NCBI RefSeq assembly: GCF_019977195.1
Contig: NZ_AP024643.1
Location: 806,001-870,000 of the forward strand
From: Arthrobacter sp. StoSoilA2
GTDB taxonomy: Bacteria > Actinomycetota > Actinomycetes > Actinomycetales > Micrococcaceae
Direction: 5' to 3'
Length of the DNA stretch: 64,000 nucleotides
The stretch's first letter is position 1; each line of letters begins with the position of its first letter. The notes beneath the pieces are model-generated. The model saw only the letters and a list, made by a program, of their open reading frames with translations, did no database searches and was not told the origin of the DNA. Both the position numbers and the translations under genes were made by a program. Of the stretch, positions 1 through 8,092 are shown piece after piece.

Positions 1-20
1 GGAGGGTGGACTTCTTCATG
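1..20 (-). CDS. 5' end of a gene running off the left edge
   Basis: On the minus strand an ATG at 20 opens the frame M-K-K-S-T-L before the window ends. An AAAGG ribosome-binding sequence lies 7-8 nt upstream. Only six codons are visible, so the product cannot be named. The Lys-Lys start is compatible with a signal peptide. A secreted DUF1775/YcnI-type copper protein would fit the neighbouring membrane gene, but that is a guess from context. Confidence 0.35.
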
Positions 21-119
21 GGATTGCCTTTCAAGGGCGCCGGAGTTGGCGCCGGGTACGGGTTTATGGCCCGTCACCAAAGGCGTCTGCTTGGTGCGTT
101 GCGCTGGTGCCGGGCGGAA

Positions 120-740
120 TCAGGGAAGAACGACGGCGGCGGGCGGGCCGCGGCGGCTGTCTTGCCTCAGGTTCCGCCAGGGGCGGGGCAGGAAAACGTC
201 AGGTGCGCCGACGGCGATAGGGGAGGCGCCGGCGTCGGGCCTGAACAGCAGCGTGGGCAGCGCAACCAATGGACGCAGCCACGCCGCCAGCTGCCACAGT
301 GCGTCCTCGCCCTTGGCCAGGATCACGGCAGAGCCGATCGTGGCCAGGATGTGGCCAGCCAACATCACGGCGCCCAGAGTTGAGTCCAGCTCATGGAGGT
401 GGGGCGCCGCTGTGTAGAGCAAAGGATTCAGGGACTCGGCCGCGGCGTGGTGCGCATTTCCTTGGGCTGTTGCCGTCACTGGACTCAAAGCTGTGAAGGC
501 TTCGTGGAGTACGAACTGGCTGGTTCCAAGCAAGGCTGTCATGGAGGCGACGTTGAGTTTGAAGCGCGTGGCCAGCGTCGCGGCCAATGCCGTCAAGGCG
601 ACAAGTGCCAACAGGACCGGGACAACGGGAAGTTCGCCGCCGCCGATCACATGGGCTCCGGCAGCAAGAAACACGATAACGAGCGAGATCGCGCCGGACC
701 GCAAGGCATGGAAGGGTGCCCGGGGCTGCGATAAGCGCAC
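120..740 (-). CDS. Hypothetical multi-spanning membrane protein
   Basis: A 206-residue protein with about four to five hydrophobic segments, roughly residues 15-35, 38-60, 65-85, 120-145 and 150-170. It ends in an Arg/Pro-rich cytoplasmic-looking tail. A His-rich loop around residues 95-120 (HHAA, HLHELD) lies between membrane segments and could bind a metal. I do not recognise a named family. Similar proteins in Arthrobacter sit near CopC/YcnI copper genes, which is inference. A GGCGCC-N6-GGCGCC hairpin at 36-53 lies downstream of its stop but has no T-tract. Confidence 0.6.
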   Translation of the reverse strand: MRLSQPRAPFHALRSGAISLVIVFLAAGAHVIGGGELPVVPVLLALVALTALAATLATRFKLNVASMTALLGTSQFVLHEAFTALSPVTATAQGNAHHAAAESLNPLLYTAAPHLHELDSTLGAVMLAGHILATIGSAVILAKGEDALWQLAAWLRPLVALPTLLFRPDAGASPIAVGAPDVFLPRPWRNLRQDSRRGPPAAVVLP

Positions 741-873
741 GGAGTCCTCCCTAAATTGCCTGCCTGGATGCTGCTGTTGTCAGCGTCCTGATTCTATCGG
801 GAGTTCGGAGTTGGACTGGCCTCGGATGGGTGCCTATGTGGATACTTTGACGCTTTGTGGCGATGCCGGCGCC

Positions 874-1425
874 TTAGGTGCGGACAAAGGTTGGTCGGGG
901 TGGCTCCGGGATACGGCTGAGGTCCGCACCAGGACGGCGACGGCGGAGCTCAAGTTTCAGGCTTTCCTCGCCACGCGCCATGGCCCAGTGGTGGTTGGCC
1001 GAGAATGCAGGCTTCAGGAGCCAGCTCAGCCTGCGCAGGAGTGGCTTGGCGGCGCTGACCCGCCAGTCGTAGGTGATGACGACTTCAGGGCCGTCGGTTT
1101 CGAAAGTCCAGCGGCCAGTGCCGTTGAGGTCTCCCTCGGCTTTGAGTGCAAAGCCGTGCAGGGTAACGGGTTCGGTAACTGTGAGCCGCCAACGCAAGGT
1201 GTAAGGAAGCCAGCCCTTGGTGTGGAGGTCGAAGGATTTACCGGTGCCATCCGGGTTGCCCTCGTTTACCGGGGTGACTTGGAGATAGACGGCAGGCCAC
1301 CACTGCTTGAGGGTACCGGCGTTGCCGAGGACATCCACCACTTCCTCACGTGTTCCGGGCACACGCCACACGGTGACGAACTCGTAGTCGGTGCTTTTGC
1401 TCGTCTTATTGGTCAACCCGGCCAT
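874..1425 (-). CDS. SRPBCC-fold (polyketide cyclase/START-like) protein
   Basis: About 183 residues of the SRPBCC ligand-binding fold. It shows the typical N-terminal strand with a Trp-Arg-Val-Pro turn (VWRVPGTREEVVDVL), the helix-to-strand stretch QWWPAVYLQV and a C-terminal amphipathic helix. Such proteins bind hydrophobic ligands; no substrate can be inferred. The ATG at 1425 was chosen over the one at 1470 because a GGAGG sequence lies 6 nt upstream of it. The gene appears to be transcribed alone. An 18-nt stretch of its 5' part (1384-1401) recurs at 3266-3283. Confidence 0.75.
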   Translation of the reverse strand: MAGLTNKTSKSTDYEFVTVWRVPGTREEVVDVLGNAGTLKQWWPAVYLQVTPVNEGNPDGTGKSFDLHTKGWLPYTLRWRLTVTEPVTLHGFALKAEGDLNGTGRWTFETDGPEVVITYDWRVSAAKPLLRRLSWLLKPAFSANHHWAMARGEESLKLELRRRRPGADLSRIPEPPRPTFVRT

Positions 1426-1602
1426 TGCTGCCTCCGCAGTGGGTGTGGCTCCGAGGGTGTCTTGTGGCATCCGTGATTAATGTACTGCTGACACGGCGGC
1501 TGTTCCTACGAAAAGTCGCTGCTGGGCGGACCTGTATGGGTAGGACTCGGCAGGAAATAGCTGGACTGAAGTTCAGGTCAGGGCAAGCACCAACATCAAT
1601 AA

Positions 1603-1615
1603 GATACTTAGTATC
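1603..1615. promoter_or_regulatory. Candidate operator (GATAC-TTA-GTATC)
   Basis: A perfect inverted repeat with 5-bp arms and a 3-nt spacer lies about 15 bp upstream of a possible -35 box for the downstream transporter gene. GntR/VanR-type regulators of aromatic-acid transporters bind short palindromes of this kind. No regulator gene is adjacent, so the binding protein is unknown. Confidence 0.35.
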
Positions 1616-1629
1616 AAGCAAATTAGGTC

Positions 1630-1658
1630 TTGACCTTTAAGCACTAAGAAGATAAAAA
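1630..1658 (+). promoter_or_regulatory. Candidate promoter for the MFS gene with a long leader
   Basis: TTGACC at 1630-1635 and TAAAAA at 1653-1658 are separated by 17 bp. Use of this promoter would give a leader of about 220 nt before the ATG at 1885. The leader contains a GCCTCC-N6-GGAGGC hairpin at 1773-1790, which may be regulatory. Nothing else recognisable was seen between 1426 and 1884. Confidence 0.3.
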
Positions 1659-1884
1659 TGACGAAGTGCCAATAATCTTCACCACGTTCGGCACCTCGCC
1701 AGCCCCGCACTTGGGCCACGTTTGACGGCGAATTTGCATCTGTTGTTGGTAATTGAGAAGTCGCATGAGGGAGCCTCCAATGACGGAGGCCTATCTCTCG
1801 CCGTGGTTTGTCCAGCCGCCGATAACCGGTGATGCCCCAGCTTCGAAACTGGATTCGAAGCCCTCCCTACCTTAAGGATGTCCA

Positions 1885-3165
1885 ATGGACACGACGAGCG
1901 AATTCAAGAAACAGGAAGAGGCAAAGCCGAAATGGTGGGTTCTGTTTCTTACATGCGCGGCTGTAGTGCTCGATGGCTATGACACGGTCGCGCTGGGTGT
2001 GTCCATACCTACGATTGCCAAGGACTGGGGGGTTCAGCCCTCGTTCTTCACTCCTGCCCTCTCGCTGACCAGCGCCGGAGTGGCTCTGGGATATCTCGCT
2101 GTGGGACGCCTCGTGGCCAGGCTGGGCACCCGGAACGTCATCCTTTCTGCAGTTGTGGTCTTCACTGTTGGTTCGCTGCTGACAGCGTGGTCGACTTCGA
2201 TTGTGGAACTCACGATTCTGCGGTTCATAACGGGTCTGGGATTGGGTGCCGTTCTTCCAGCCGCTGTATCGCATGCAACCGCAGTCAATCCCGCACGCTT
2301 GCGTCAATCCATTGCAGTGGTCGTGATGACGGGCATCTCCTTCGGGGCACTCATTGCGGGTCTCACCGGCAGTGGCATTGTGGGCGCATTTGGGTGGGAA
2401 TGGGTGTTCATTTTGGGTGCTATCGCCTCTGGCGTTCTCCTGCCATTCCTGTGGTTCGGGTTGTCAGGCAGCCAAGCGTCAGACCCGCTCCACGAAGCGC
2501 CCGAGGCCAAGCACCATGCGTCGGTTGCCCGCCTGTTCGATGCCTCTGTTCGAAGCAGGACGCTGCTCCTGTGGGCCTTTTCCTTCCTCATATTCGCCGT
2601 GTTCTACGTGTTCTCGTCGTGGTTGCCGACCCTGCTCACCAGTTACGGCTTCAGTGCCGGGCTAGCACCCTTGGGGTCAGCAGCTCTGGGCATCGGAAGC
2701 ATCGTGGGTGCTGGCGTGCTGATTGTCGGATCGCGTCGATTCCGCATGACGTCCGTGCTGGCTGGAACCTCGGCCGTCGCCATTACGTTCCTTGTTGTTT
2801 CTGCGTTTCTCGGCCCCGACAAAACTCTGCTGCTGCTGGTCTTCGGTGGAGTCGGCCTGGGACTCCAGGCCGGAATGATCGGCGCTACGGCGCTGGCGGT
2901 CACACTGTATCCGCAAGCAACCGTGACGGCCGGCGTCGGATGGGCTGCTTCGCTGGGCCGACTCGGATCCGTGGTTGGGCCGATCTTCGGCGGGGTCCTC
3001 ATTGGATTCGGCGTGGATACCAGCTTCATTGTTCTTTCAGTCTGCGTGCCTGTGATCATTGCTCTTGCCTTGGTGTTGGTTGTAGGGCGTATCACCGCAT
3101 CAAGAGCCTCTACTCCGACACCAGCACACCAGGAGAAATCGTCCCTGGCTTCGCCCCGTACGTAG
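1885..3165 (+). CDS. MFS transporter, aromatic acid:H+ symporter (AAHS) type
   Basis: A 426-residue twelve-helix major facilitator. The first helix carries the LDGYDTVALG segment, matching the DGYD motif that marks aromatic acid:proton symporters such as PcaK and BenK. The loop between helices 2 and 3 has the MFS GR-x3-RxG pattern (VGRLVARLGTRN). Transport of benzoate-, protocatechuate- or related carboxylates across the cytoplasmic membrane is therefore likely. An AAGG ribosome-binding sequence precedes the ATG. No ring-cleavage genes are adjacent, so the substrate is open. Confidence 0.82.
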   Translation: MDTTSEFKKQEEAKPKWWVLFLTCAAVVLDGYDTVALGVSIPTIAKDWGVQPSFFTPALSLTSAGVALGYLAVGRLVARLGTRNVILSAVVVFTVGSLLTAWSTSIVELTILRFITGLGLGAVLPAAVSHATAVNPARLRQSIAVVVMTGISFGALIAGLTGSGIVGAFGWEWVFILGAIASGVLLPFLWFGLSGSQASDPLHEAPEAKHHASVARLFDASVRSRTLLLWAFSFLIFAVFYVFSSWLPTLLTSYGFSAGLAPLGSAALGIGSIVGAGVLIVGSRRFRMTSVLAGTSAVAITFLVVSAFLGPDKTLLLLVFGGVGLGLQAGMIGATALAVTLYPQATVTAGVGWAASLGRLGSVVGPIFGGVLIGFGVDTSFIVLSVCVPVIIALALVLVVGRITASRASTPTPAHQEKSSLASPRT

Positions 3166-3396
3166 AGCACGCTGTCCCTTATGGCTAGCCGCCGTCTATC
3201 CGCCTGCAGACAGAGCCGATGACACGGATCTGCATCATGTTTGGGGGAGTGCGGCCACGTAATTAGTAGTCGGTGCTTTTGCTGGTTCGTTGTGCTGAAT
3301 CCTACCGGGAGGTTGGCCTCGCCGCCTTAGCTTTCCGGGAGCGCCCCGATCTCGCTCGTGGTGACTATCAGGGCGACTCGCGGTGGCGGGTTAAGA

Positions 3397-4074
3397 ATGC
3401 CGATGCCGTTGTTGCCGACACTAGGCTTGACGATTGTGTACATAGGTCATTTCGCCGCAGCTGCGGTCATTCTCGCAGTGGCGCCTGAAACGCCCGCCTT
3501 ACCCATCGCCGTGGCAGTCGCGTGGCCAGACATTGTTTGGCCTGGATTGGTTTTCGCTGGCAAAGAGTCGGTCAAAGTGGACCGCAACAATCCGCTGCAA
3601 TCCTGCGTCAAATTCACCTCCTACCCGTACTCGCATTCGCTGGTCCTCGGTGGTGCGCTCAGTATTGTGCCCGCAGCGCTGGCCGGGCTGATCTACCAGA
3701 GTGTTCTTGTAGGTGTTCTTTTTTGGGTCGGCGTCCTGTCTCACTGGCTTCTGGATGCGGTGGTCCACCTCCGGGACCTTCCAGTACTTGGCTGGGGACG
3801 GAATGATCGCCGCGTCGGCTTTGGCCTGTGGGCCCGGCCCCGACTGGCGTTCGTGCTGGAGTATGTGTTCTTTGCCGCGAGCGTCCTTTTGGTGGCGCCA
3901 CCCTCGATGTTTGTAGGGCTGCTTGGCGGAGGGTTGCTGCTTCATTTGTTCAATATCAACTCGTTCTTCGGCTTTACCAAGAAGAACCCAGTGGGCACGC
4001 CCAAACGCTTCGCTTTGCTGGCACTGGTTGGCTACGTCATCGCGATCATCTGGTTCACGATGTCATGGCAGTAG
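3397..4074 (+). CDS. Integral membrane protein with conserved His/Asp motifs (YdjM/DUF457-like)
   Basis: About 225 residues with five to six transmembrane helices. Conserved-looking polar motifs lie at the membrane edge: PYSHSL near residue 80 and SHWLLDAVVHLRDLP near residue 120. The His-His-Asp pattern resembles the membrane-bound metal-dependent hydrolase family (YdjM/DUF457). The family link is by eye, so function is unproven. Start 3397 is preferred over a GTG at 3358 because of a G-rich sequence six bases upstream. The base composition looks somewhat AT-richer than the flanks. Confidence 0.6.
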   Translation: MPMPLLPTLGLTIVYIGHFAAAAVILAVAPETPALPIAVAVAWPDIVWPGLVFAGKESVKVDRNNPLQSCVKFTSYPYSHSLVLGGALSIVPAALAGLIYQSVLVGVLFWVGVLSHWLLDAVVHLRDLPVLGWGRNDRRVGFGLWARPRLAFVLEYVFFAASVLLVAPPSMFVGLLGGGLLLHLFNINSFFGFTKKNPVGTPKRFALLALVGYVIAIIWFTMSWQ

Positions 4075-4144
4075 CAGTTGCCTCGCGCGGGAAAGAGTTC
4101 CGTTCAAGCTGATGTGGGACTGCATCGAGGATTAGTCTTCTGGA

Positions 4145-4996
4145 ATGGAATCCTGGCACTGTAACCGGCTAAGCGTGAGCCAGGCCGAACTTGTAGAAAG
4201 CTGGTTGCCAGGTGTTCGTCTCCTCAAGGATCTCTCCTGGAATCTCGTAGATACCGCAGTCCTTGAAGTAGCGAACAGGCACCATAAGTACATAGTCAAA
4301 GCTGCTGGGTCTTTGAATCACCACATAGGACGTGAGATAGAAGCCCACGAGACCTCGGTGAATGTGTGGGCCCGGCAGACCCGCGCGCCTAAGCTGCTTC
4401 AATCGGATCGTTCCATGAACATCTTGATGACCGAATATCTGGAGGGTTCCCTCGTGGAGGGAACCGAAGCTGAATATGAGGCTGAAACCTATCTGCAAGC
4501 CGGGTGCCTGCTGCGTGCGTTTCACGGGCAAGCGTCGCGGACTGACCCGGACTACGAGTCGGCAGCCACTTCCAAAGCGTTGTCGTGGCTGAGGACGCCC
4601 CACCGCATCGAAAGAGCTTTCGCTGAGAAAGTCCAGGCCATTCTCGGCGCATATCAGCCGAACCCTGTGGTGCTCGTCCCGACTCACGGTGACTGGCAAC
4701 CACGCAACTGGCTGATGGACGGCACCGAGCTTAGGATCATCGACTTTGGCCGCTACGGATTCAGGCCAGCTGCAACTGACTTCTGTCGTCTGGCTGTGCA
4801 GCAGTGGCGGTCTCATCCTCATTTGGAGGCTGCCTTTTTTGAGGGGTACGGATCAGATCCCAGAGATCGTGAGCAGTGGGATGTTGCGCTCCTGCGCGAG
4901 GCTGTGGCTACCTCTGCATGGGCATACCAAGTTGGGGACGAAGGGTTTGAGCGACAGGGCCACAGGATGCTGAGTGACGCGCTGGCCAACTTTTAG
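4145..4996 (+). CDS. APH-family phosphotransferase
   Basis: A 283-residue protein of the aminoglycoside phosphotransferase/choline kinase fold. The catalytic loop is HGDWQPRN (His181, Asp183, Asn188) and the metal-binding IDFG lies at 199-202. The N-terminal lobe has a candidate ATP-lysine in HKYIVKAAG. Known relatives phosphorylate antibiotics, amino sugars or small alcohols. The substrate here is not predictable, and resistance should not be assumed. It ends 45 bp before a tRNA-derived repeat. Confidence 0.75.
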   Translation: MESWHCNRLSVSQAELVESWLPGVRLLKDLSWNLVDTAVLEVANRHHKYIVKAAGSLNHHIGREIEAHETSVNVWARQTRAPKLLQSDRSMNILMTEYLEGSLVEGTEAEYEAETYLQAGCLLRAFHGQASRTDPDYESAATSKALSWLRTPHRIERAFAEKVQAILGAYQPNPVVLVPTHGDWQPRNWLMDGTELRIIDFGRYGFRPAATDFCRLAVQQWRSHPHLEAAFFEGYGSDPRDREQWDVALLREAVATSAWAYQVGDEGFERQGHRMLSDALANF

Positions 4997-5040
4997 ATGT
5001 CCTCACTGCCTCGCTGCACCCGGCCAAAAAGGTCCCTCCT

Positions 5041-5102
5041 CCCTCATAAACAAAGGAAAGCAGGGCCTTTCTACGCGGCGGTGACGGTGGGATTTGAACC
5101 CA
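5041..5102 (-). repeat. Left copy of a 62-bp tRNA-Ser 3'-end direct repeat (att-like)
   Basis: This stretch matches 6825-6886 at 60 of 62 positions. It contains the last ~24 nt of tRNA-Ser(CGA) plus the downstream terminator-like segment, but no anticodon or D arm. The encoded CCA end has become CCG. Such a duplicated tRNA 3' end is what integration of a tRNA-targeted element leaves at its far boundary. Confidence 0.75.
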
Positions 5103-5382
5103 TATGGACAGCCACGACACCGGGCCGAACACGGCCGGAATCCCCGGGGACTTAGCGGTGATCGGGTACATCCGCTCACATCTTCAAACACCCGTTCGCA
5201 GAGATTCCGTTACTGCTGCGTTACCGCTACGCCTGTTTTGCCCTGGTCAGAGTTTGTTCCTTTCCATGCGCGACGCCGGCGTGGAATCGCAACAGTGAAT
5301 ATTGCGGCGGCTATTGCAGGCCGAGTACCCTCGCGGCAAGAGCGTGTCGCTGGGGTGCGCTAGGAATTGGGGGGGGGCTACC
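5103..5382. other. Non-coding stretch inside the island
   Basis: No reading frame here has a plausible start, ribosome-binding site and protein-like composition. It may hold the promoter of the FG-GAP gene, and it could include remains of a lost integrase, but nothing recognisable survives. Confidence 0.4.
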
Positions 5383-6231
5383 GTGCGCCGTCTGGTCATG
5401 ATCCTTTCTGCTGTAGTTGCCATGACGCTTACCCAGCCCGCGGTGGCTGCTCCTGCCCGCGCAGATGACTCCTGGCACAACTTCATTCAGCTGTGGTGGG
5501 ACTGGGGTGTAGTTTATTCCGATCTGGTCACCATCACTGACGAGGGCCACGTAATCGTGTATGAGGGTAAGCCCGGTTGGGAAGGGCAGGGTCTGGGCCC
5601 CGGAAACACTGTCGTTTTGGACGCGGACGCCTTGGTTACGCCGGGGGACTGGGATGGAAACGCCCAAGCCGACTGGATGTTCCGCAGCAGCGACGGCGGC
5701 TTGTACTTACGCACCGGCATTGGCGGGGCCGACGCGGAACAAGTCGGTTGGGGCTGGGACGTGATGACAGCAATGGTTTCACCTGGAGATTGGAACGGTG
5801 ACGGCGCCTCCGACGTTCTGGCCCGCGACGACGCGGGTGCGCTCTGGATGTATAGGGGCGACGGCTCTGGTGGATGGCTGCCCGGGCGCACCCAAGTCGG
5901 GTCGGGGTGGAACATCATGGCTTCCATCTTCAGTGGACGTGACTTCAATGCGGACGGGAAGCCGGACGTTCTCGCTGTGGATACGGGTGGTGCGATGTGG
6001 CTGTATCCGGGAAACGGGGCTGGCGGGTGGATGAGCCGCGTACAGGTTGGGTGGGGCTGGCAGAAGATGGATCTGATTGCCGCCCCCGGGGATTTTGACT
6101 ATGACGGACATGCCGACGTCATCGCCCGCGATATCGCGGGTTCCATGTGGCTCTATCCTGGCAACGGGGCAGGCAGCTTTACGTGGACACGGCGGCTCCT
6201 GAACATCCCAACACCGGCACTCTTCGGCTGA
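5383..6231 (+). CDS. Secreted FG-GAP/VCBS repeat protein
   Basis: About 282 residues from a GTG start preceded by a poly-G ribosome-binding stretch. Residues 1-27 form a signal peptide (basic RR start, hydrophobic core, AxA cleavage near PARA-DD). The mature part is a run of ~48-residue repeats of the type VGWGW...GDWNGDGASDVLARD...LWMYRGDGSGGW, with at least three full copies. D-x-[ND]-x-D-G loops indicate calcium binding. In actinobacteria such beta-propeller blades usually form the C-terminus of secreted hydrolases. Here they stand alone without a catalytic domain. It lies inside the tRNA-Ser-bounded island. Confidence 0.8.
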   Translation: MRRLVMILSAVVAMTLTQPAVAAPARADDSWHNFIQLWWDWGVVYSDLVTITDEGHVIVYEGKPGWEGQGLGPGNTVVLDADALVTPGDWDGNAQADWMFRSSDGGLYLRTGIGGADAEQVGWGWDVMTAMVSPGDWNGDGASDVLARDDAGALWMYRGDGSGGWLPGRTQVGSGWNIMASIFSGRDFNADGKPDVLAVDTGGAMWLYPGNGAGGWMSRVQVGWGWQKMDLIAAPGDFDYDGHADVIARDIAGSMWLYPGNGAGSFTWTRRLLNIPTPALFG

Positions 6232-6464
6232 ACTGCGCGCCAGCCCGGTGGCGAGGGTTCTTCGCCCACTCGAACGAGCAGCTATCCTCCTGAGACGCCG
6301 GTCTTCATGCACGCCCCATGAGTCCATCATTGAGGCCATGCTGCCGGCTGAGGGGCGTAACGGGGCACCATCGGGACACTTGGACGCACCAGGTCGGTCA
6401 TCCAAACGGCATGCCTCTGTCTAAATTTAGCTCGAAGCGCTGAAAAGCGTCGGGGGCGTCGTGG

Positions 6465-6623
6465 CTAGTACCAATACCGGCGCCCAGCCAAGATGGGGCG
6501 ATTGAGCGCGCCGAGAATAAGCAGTATGAGGCCGATGGCCAGCACAATCCAGCCGATGGTGACGAGGATGCCGATATTGAGTAGCCAGCCGACGATCAGC
6601 AGAACAAGTCCCAGGATGATCAT
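6465..6623 (-). CDS. Small membrane protein, DUF6131-like (52 aa)
   Basis: The frame starts with ATG at 6623 behind an AAAGGAAAG ribosome-binding sequence and ends at TAG 6465. The product is almost entirely hydrophobic: two Leu/Ile/Gly/Trp-rich helices starting MIILGLVLLIVGW. The basic tail ends in RRYWY. This composition and length match the small actinobacterial DUF6131 family, whose function is unknown. It points toward the FG-GAP gene and lies inside the repeat-bounded island. Confidence 0.7.
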   Translation of the reverse strand: MIILGLVLLIVGWLLNIGILVTIGWIVLAIGLILLILGALNRPILAGRRYWY

Positions 6624-6653
6624 TTCTTTCCTTTCGCGTTGTCGAACAAACTA

Positions 6654-6683
6654 GTCATAAACTAAGCGCCCTTACTAAATCAA
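6654..6683 (-). promoter_or_regulatory. Candidate promoter of the small membrane protein gene
   Basis: Reading the minus strand, TTGATT (6683-6678) and TATGAC (6659-6654) are separated by 18 bp. They lie about 30 bp upstream of the ATG at 6623. Confidence 0.3.
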
Positions 6684-6810
6684 GATTACCCGCACCGGAA
6701 GGAAATGGGGATGCTGCTAAACCTGGCCGTGCCAACGAATCGCCATGACGTGCCGGGCAATGTGAACGGGGCAAGGGCCAGAACCAATGCACGCTGTGTC
6801 CATAGATGCA

Positions 6811-6855
6811 GAAAGGCCCCGCATCCCTCATAAACAAAGGGAAGCAGGGCCTTTC
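6811..6855 (-). terminator. Terminator-like hairpin of tRNA-Ser(CGA)
   Basis: GAAAGGCCC at 6811-6819 and GGGCCTTTC at 6847-6855 are perfectly complementary. They lie directly downstream of the tRNA on its strand. The 3' arm supplies a short T-run. Most of this structure is duplicated in the left island repeat. Confidence 0.5.
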
Positions 6856-6886
6856 TACGTGGCGGTGACGGTGGGATTTGAACCCA
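6825..6886 (-). repeat. Right copy of the 62-bp tRNA-Ser 3'-end direct repeat
   Basis: It is 60/62 identical to 5041-5102. It overlaps the T-arm and acceptor of the intact tRNA-Ser gene and part of its terminator. This is the presumed tRNA-side attachment site. Confidence 0.75.
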
Positions 6887-6949
6887 CGTTGGCTTTTACA
6901 CCAAACAACATTTCGAGTGTTGCACCTTCGGCCGCTCGGACACGTCACC
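6860..6949 (-). tRNA. tRNA-Ser(CGA)
   Basis: The minus strand folds as a class II tRNA. The acceptor is GGTGAC paired with GTCACC, with discriminator G and an encoded CCA at 6862-6860. The anticodon stem CAACA/TGTTG encloses loop CTCGAAA with anticodon CGA. There is a long variable arm and a GTTCAAATC T-loop. It reads UCG serine codons. Its 3' end is the presumed integration site of the neighbouring island. Confidence 0.95.
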
Positions 6950-7087
6950 AACTGAAATAGGGTACCGGAGTTGGGGCCCGTTCCCCAAAACGAGCCCGAA
7001 GCGAGCCCTGGGACACGCGCCCGGGAAACGCCGGGAAGTGAACTCAACTTCCGCACGCACCGCCCCAGCGATAGATTCATAAGCATC

Positions 7088-8089
7088 ATGACTATCTCGC
7101 GCGAACAAGAACACGAGGCCCAGGCATACTGGGTCACTGAGTCGGGACACGGTGAGTTGCGCCCGGAAGCCATACCAACTCCGGGTCCCAAAGAAGCCCT
7201 CGTCAGGACCCTGTACTCGGGCGTCAGCCGCGGCACGGAGCGCGTGGTGCATGAAGGGCGCGTTCCGGAGCGCGTTGCTGATCTGATGCACGCCCCTCAT
7301 CAGGAGGGCGACTTCCCAGGGCCGGTCAAGTACGGCTACCTGTCCGTCGGCGTCGTAGAACAAGGCCCGGACAACTGGACCGGCAAAACCGTCTTCAGCC
7401 TGCACCCGCACCAGGATTTCTACGTGGTCCCCACGAGCCAGCTCACAGCCATCCCGGAAGGGGTGCCTGCCCGCCGTGCCGTGCTTACGGGCATCGTGGA
7501 AGTGGCCATCAATGCCCTTTGGGAAGCCGGGCCGAGGCTGGGAGACCGTGTCGCCGTCGTCGGGGGTGGCCTGGTGGGCGGTGTCCTGGCGACCATCCTC
7601 CGGAAGTATCCGCTGGGCCGCCTGCAACTCGTGGATGCAGATGCGGACAAGAGAAATCTCGCCGAAAAACTCAACATTGACTTCGCGCTCCCGGACGAGG
7701 CAGAGAACGATTGCGACATCGTTTTCCACTGTTCCGCATCCAACGAGGGTCTCAAACTGAGCCTTCAACTTGCCGGCGATGATTCCGACGTGATCGAGCT
7801 GTCGTGGTTCGCTGACAAGGAAGTCACCCTGCCGTTGGGCGAGGATTTTCACGCGCGCAGGCTCACCATCCGCTCCAGCCAGGTTGGGGCCGTGGCTCTG
7901 CCCAGGAGGCACAGGAGAACCAACGCCCAGCGCCTCCAACTCGCGGCGGCAACCCTGAAAGATCCGCTGTTCGATGCATTCCTCAGCAGCGAGTGTCAAT
8001 TTCAGAATCTGCCTATCACCCTCGTTAAGTTGTTTGAACAGCCCGGCGGCTTTTGCCACGTGGTCGCCTATCCAAAGCCGGAGGAATAA
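7088..8089 (+). CDS. MDR-family oxidoreductase lacking the catalytic zinc Cys
   Basis: About 333 residues of the medium-chain dehydrogenase/reductase fold. The Rossmann motif is VAVVGGGLVGG near residues 156-165. The position where zinc alcohol dehydrogenases carry CGTDLH reads YSGVSRGTE, so the catalytic zinc site is absent, as in reductase-type MDRs such as the BchC group. The ATG at 7088 was preferred because the upstream extension runs toward the tRNA-Ser promoter region and is Pro/Arg-rich. It is followed after 3 bp by a pterin-synthase-like gene and a coupled glycosyltransferase, suggesting one three-gene pathway. Confidence 0.75.
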   Translation: MTISREQEHEAQAYWVTESGHGELRPEAIPTPGPKEALVRTLYSGVSRGTERVVHEGRVPERVADLMHAPHQEGDFPGPVKYGYLSVGVVEQGPDNWTGKTVFSLHPHQDFYVVPTSQLTAIPEGVPARRAVLTGIVEVAINALWEAGPRLGDRVAVVGGGLVGGVLATILRKYPLGRLQLVDADADKRNLAEKLNIDFALPDEAENDCDIVFHCSASNEGLKLSLQLAGDDSDVIELSWFADKEVTLPLGEDFHARRLTIRSSQVGAVALPRRHRRTNAQRLQLAAATLKDPLFDAFLSSECQFQNLPITLVKLFEQPGGFCHVVAYPKPEE

Positions 8090-8092
8090 GAC

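Larger units (their letters stand above)
5041..6886. mobile_element. Putative small genomic island or remnant at tRNA-Ser(CGA)
   Basis: The interval is bounded by two 62-bp direct repeats 1,784 bp apart. The right copy is the 3' end of the intact tRNA-Ser gene. It carries a secreted FG-GAP repeat protein and a 52-residue membrane protein. No integrase, excisionase or relaxase is present, so it is either a decayed element, a satellite mobilised in trans, or a simple duplication followed by insertion. Confidence 0.5.

Noticed and set aside
4145..4996. Antibiotic resistance gene
   Set aside because: The APH fold is clear, but the family includes many metabolic kinases and nothing in the context or sequence indicates drug modification.
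5083..5110. Possible second tRNA-Ser gene
   Set aside because: Only the T-arm and acceptor 3' strand are present; anticodon, D-arm and 5' acceptor are missing, so it is a repeat fragment and not a gene.
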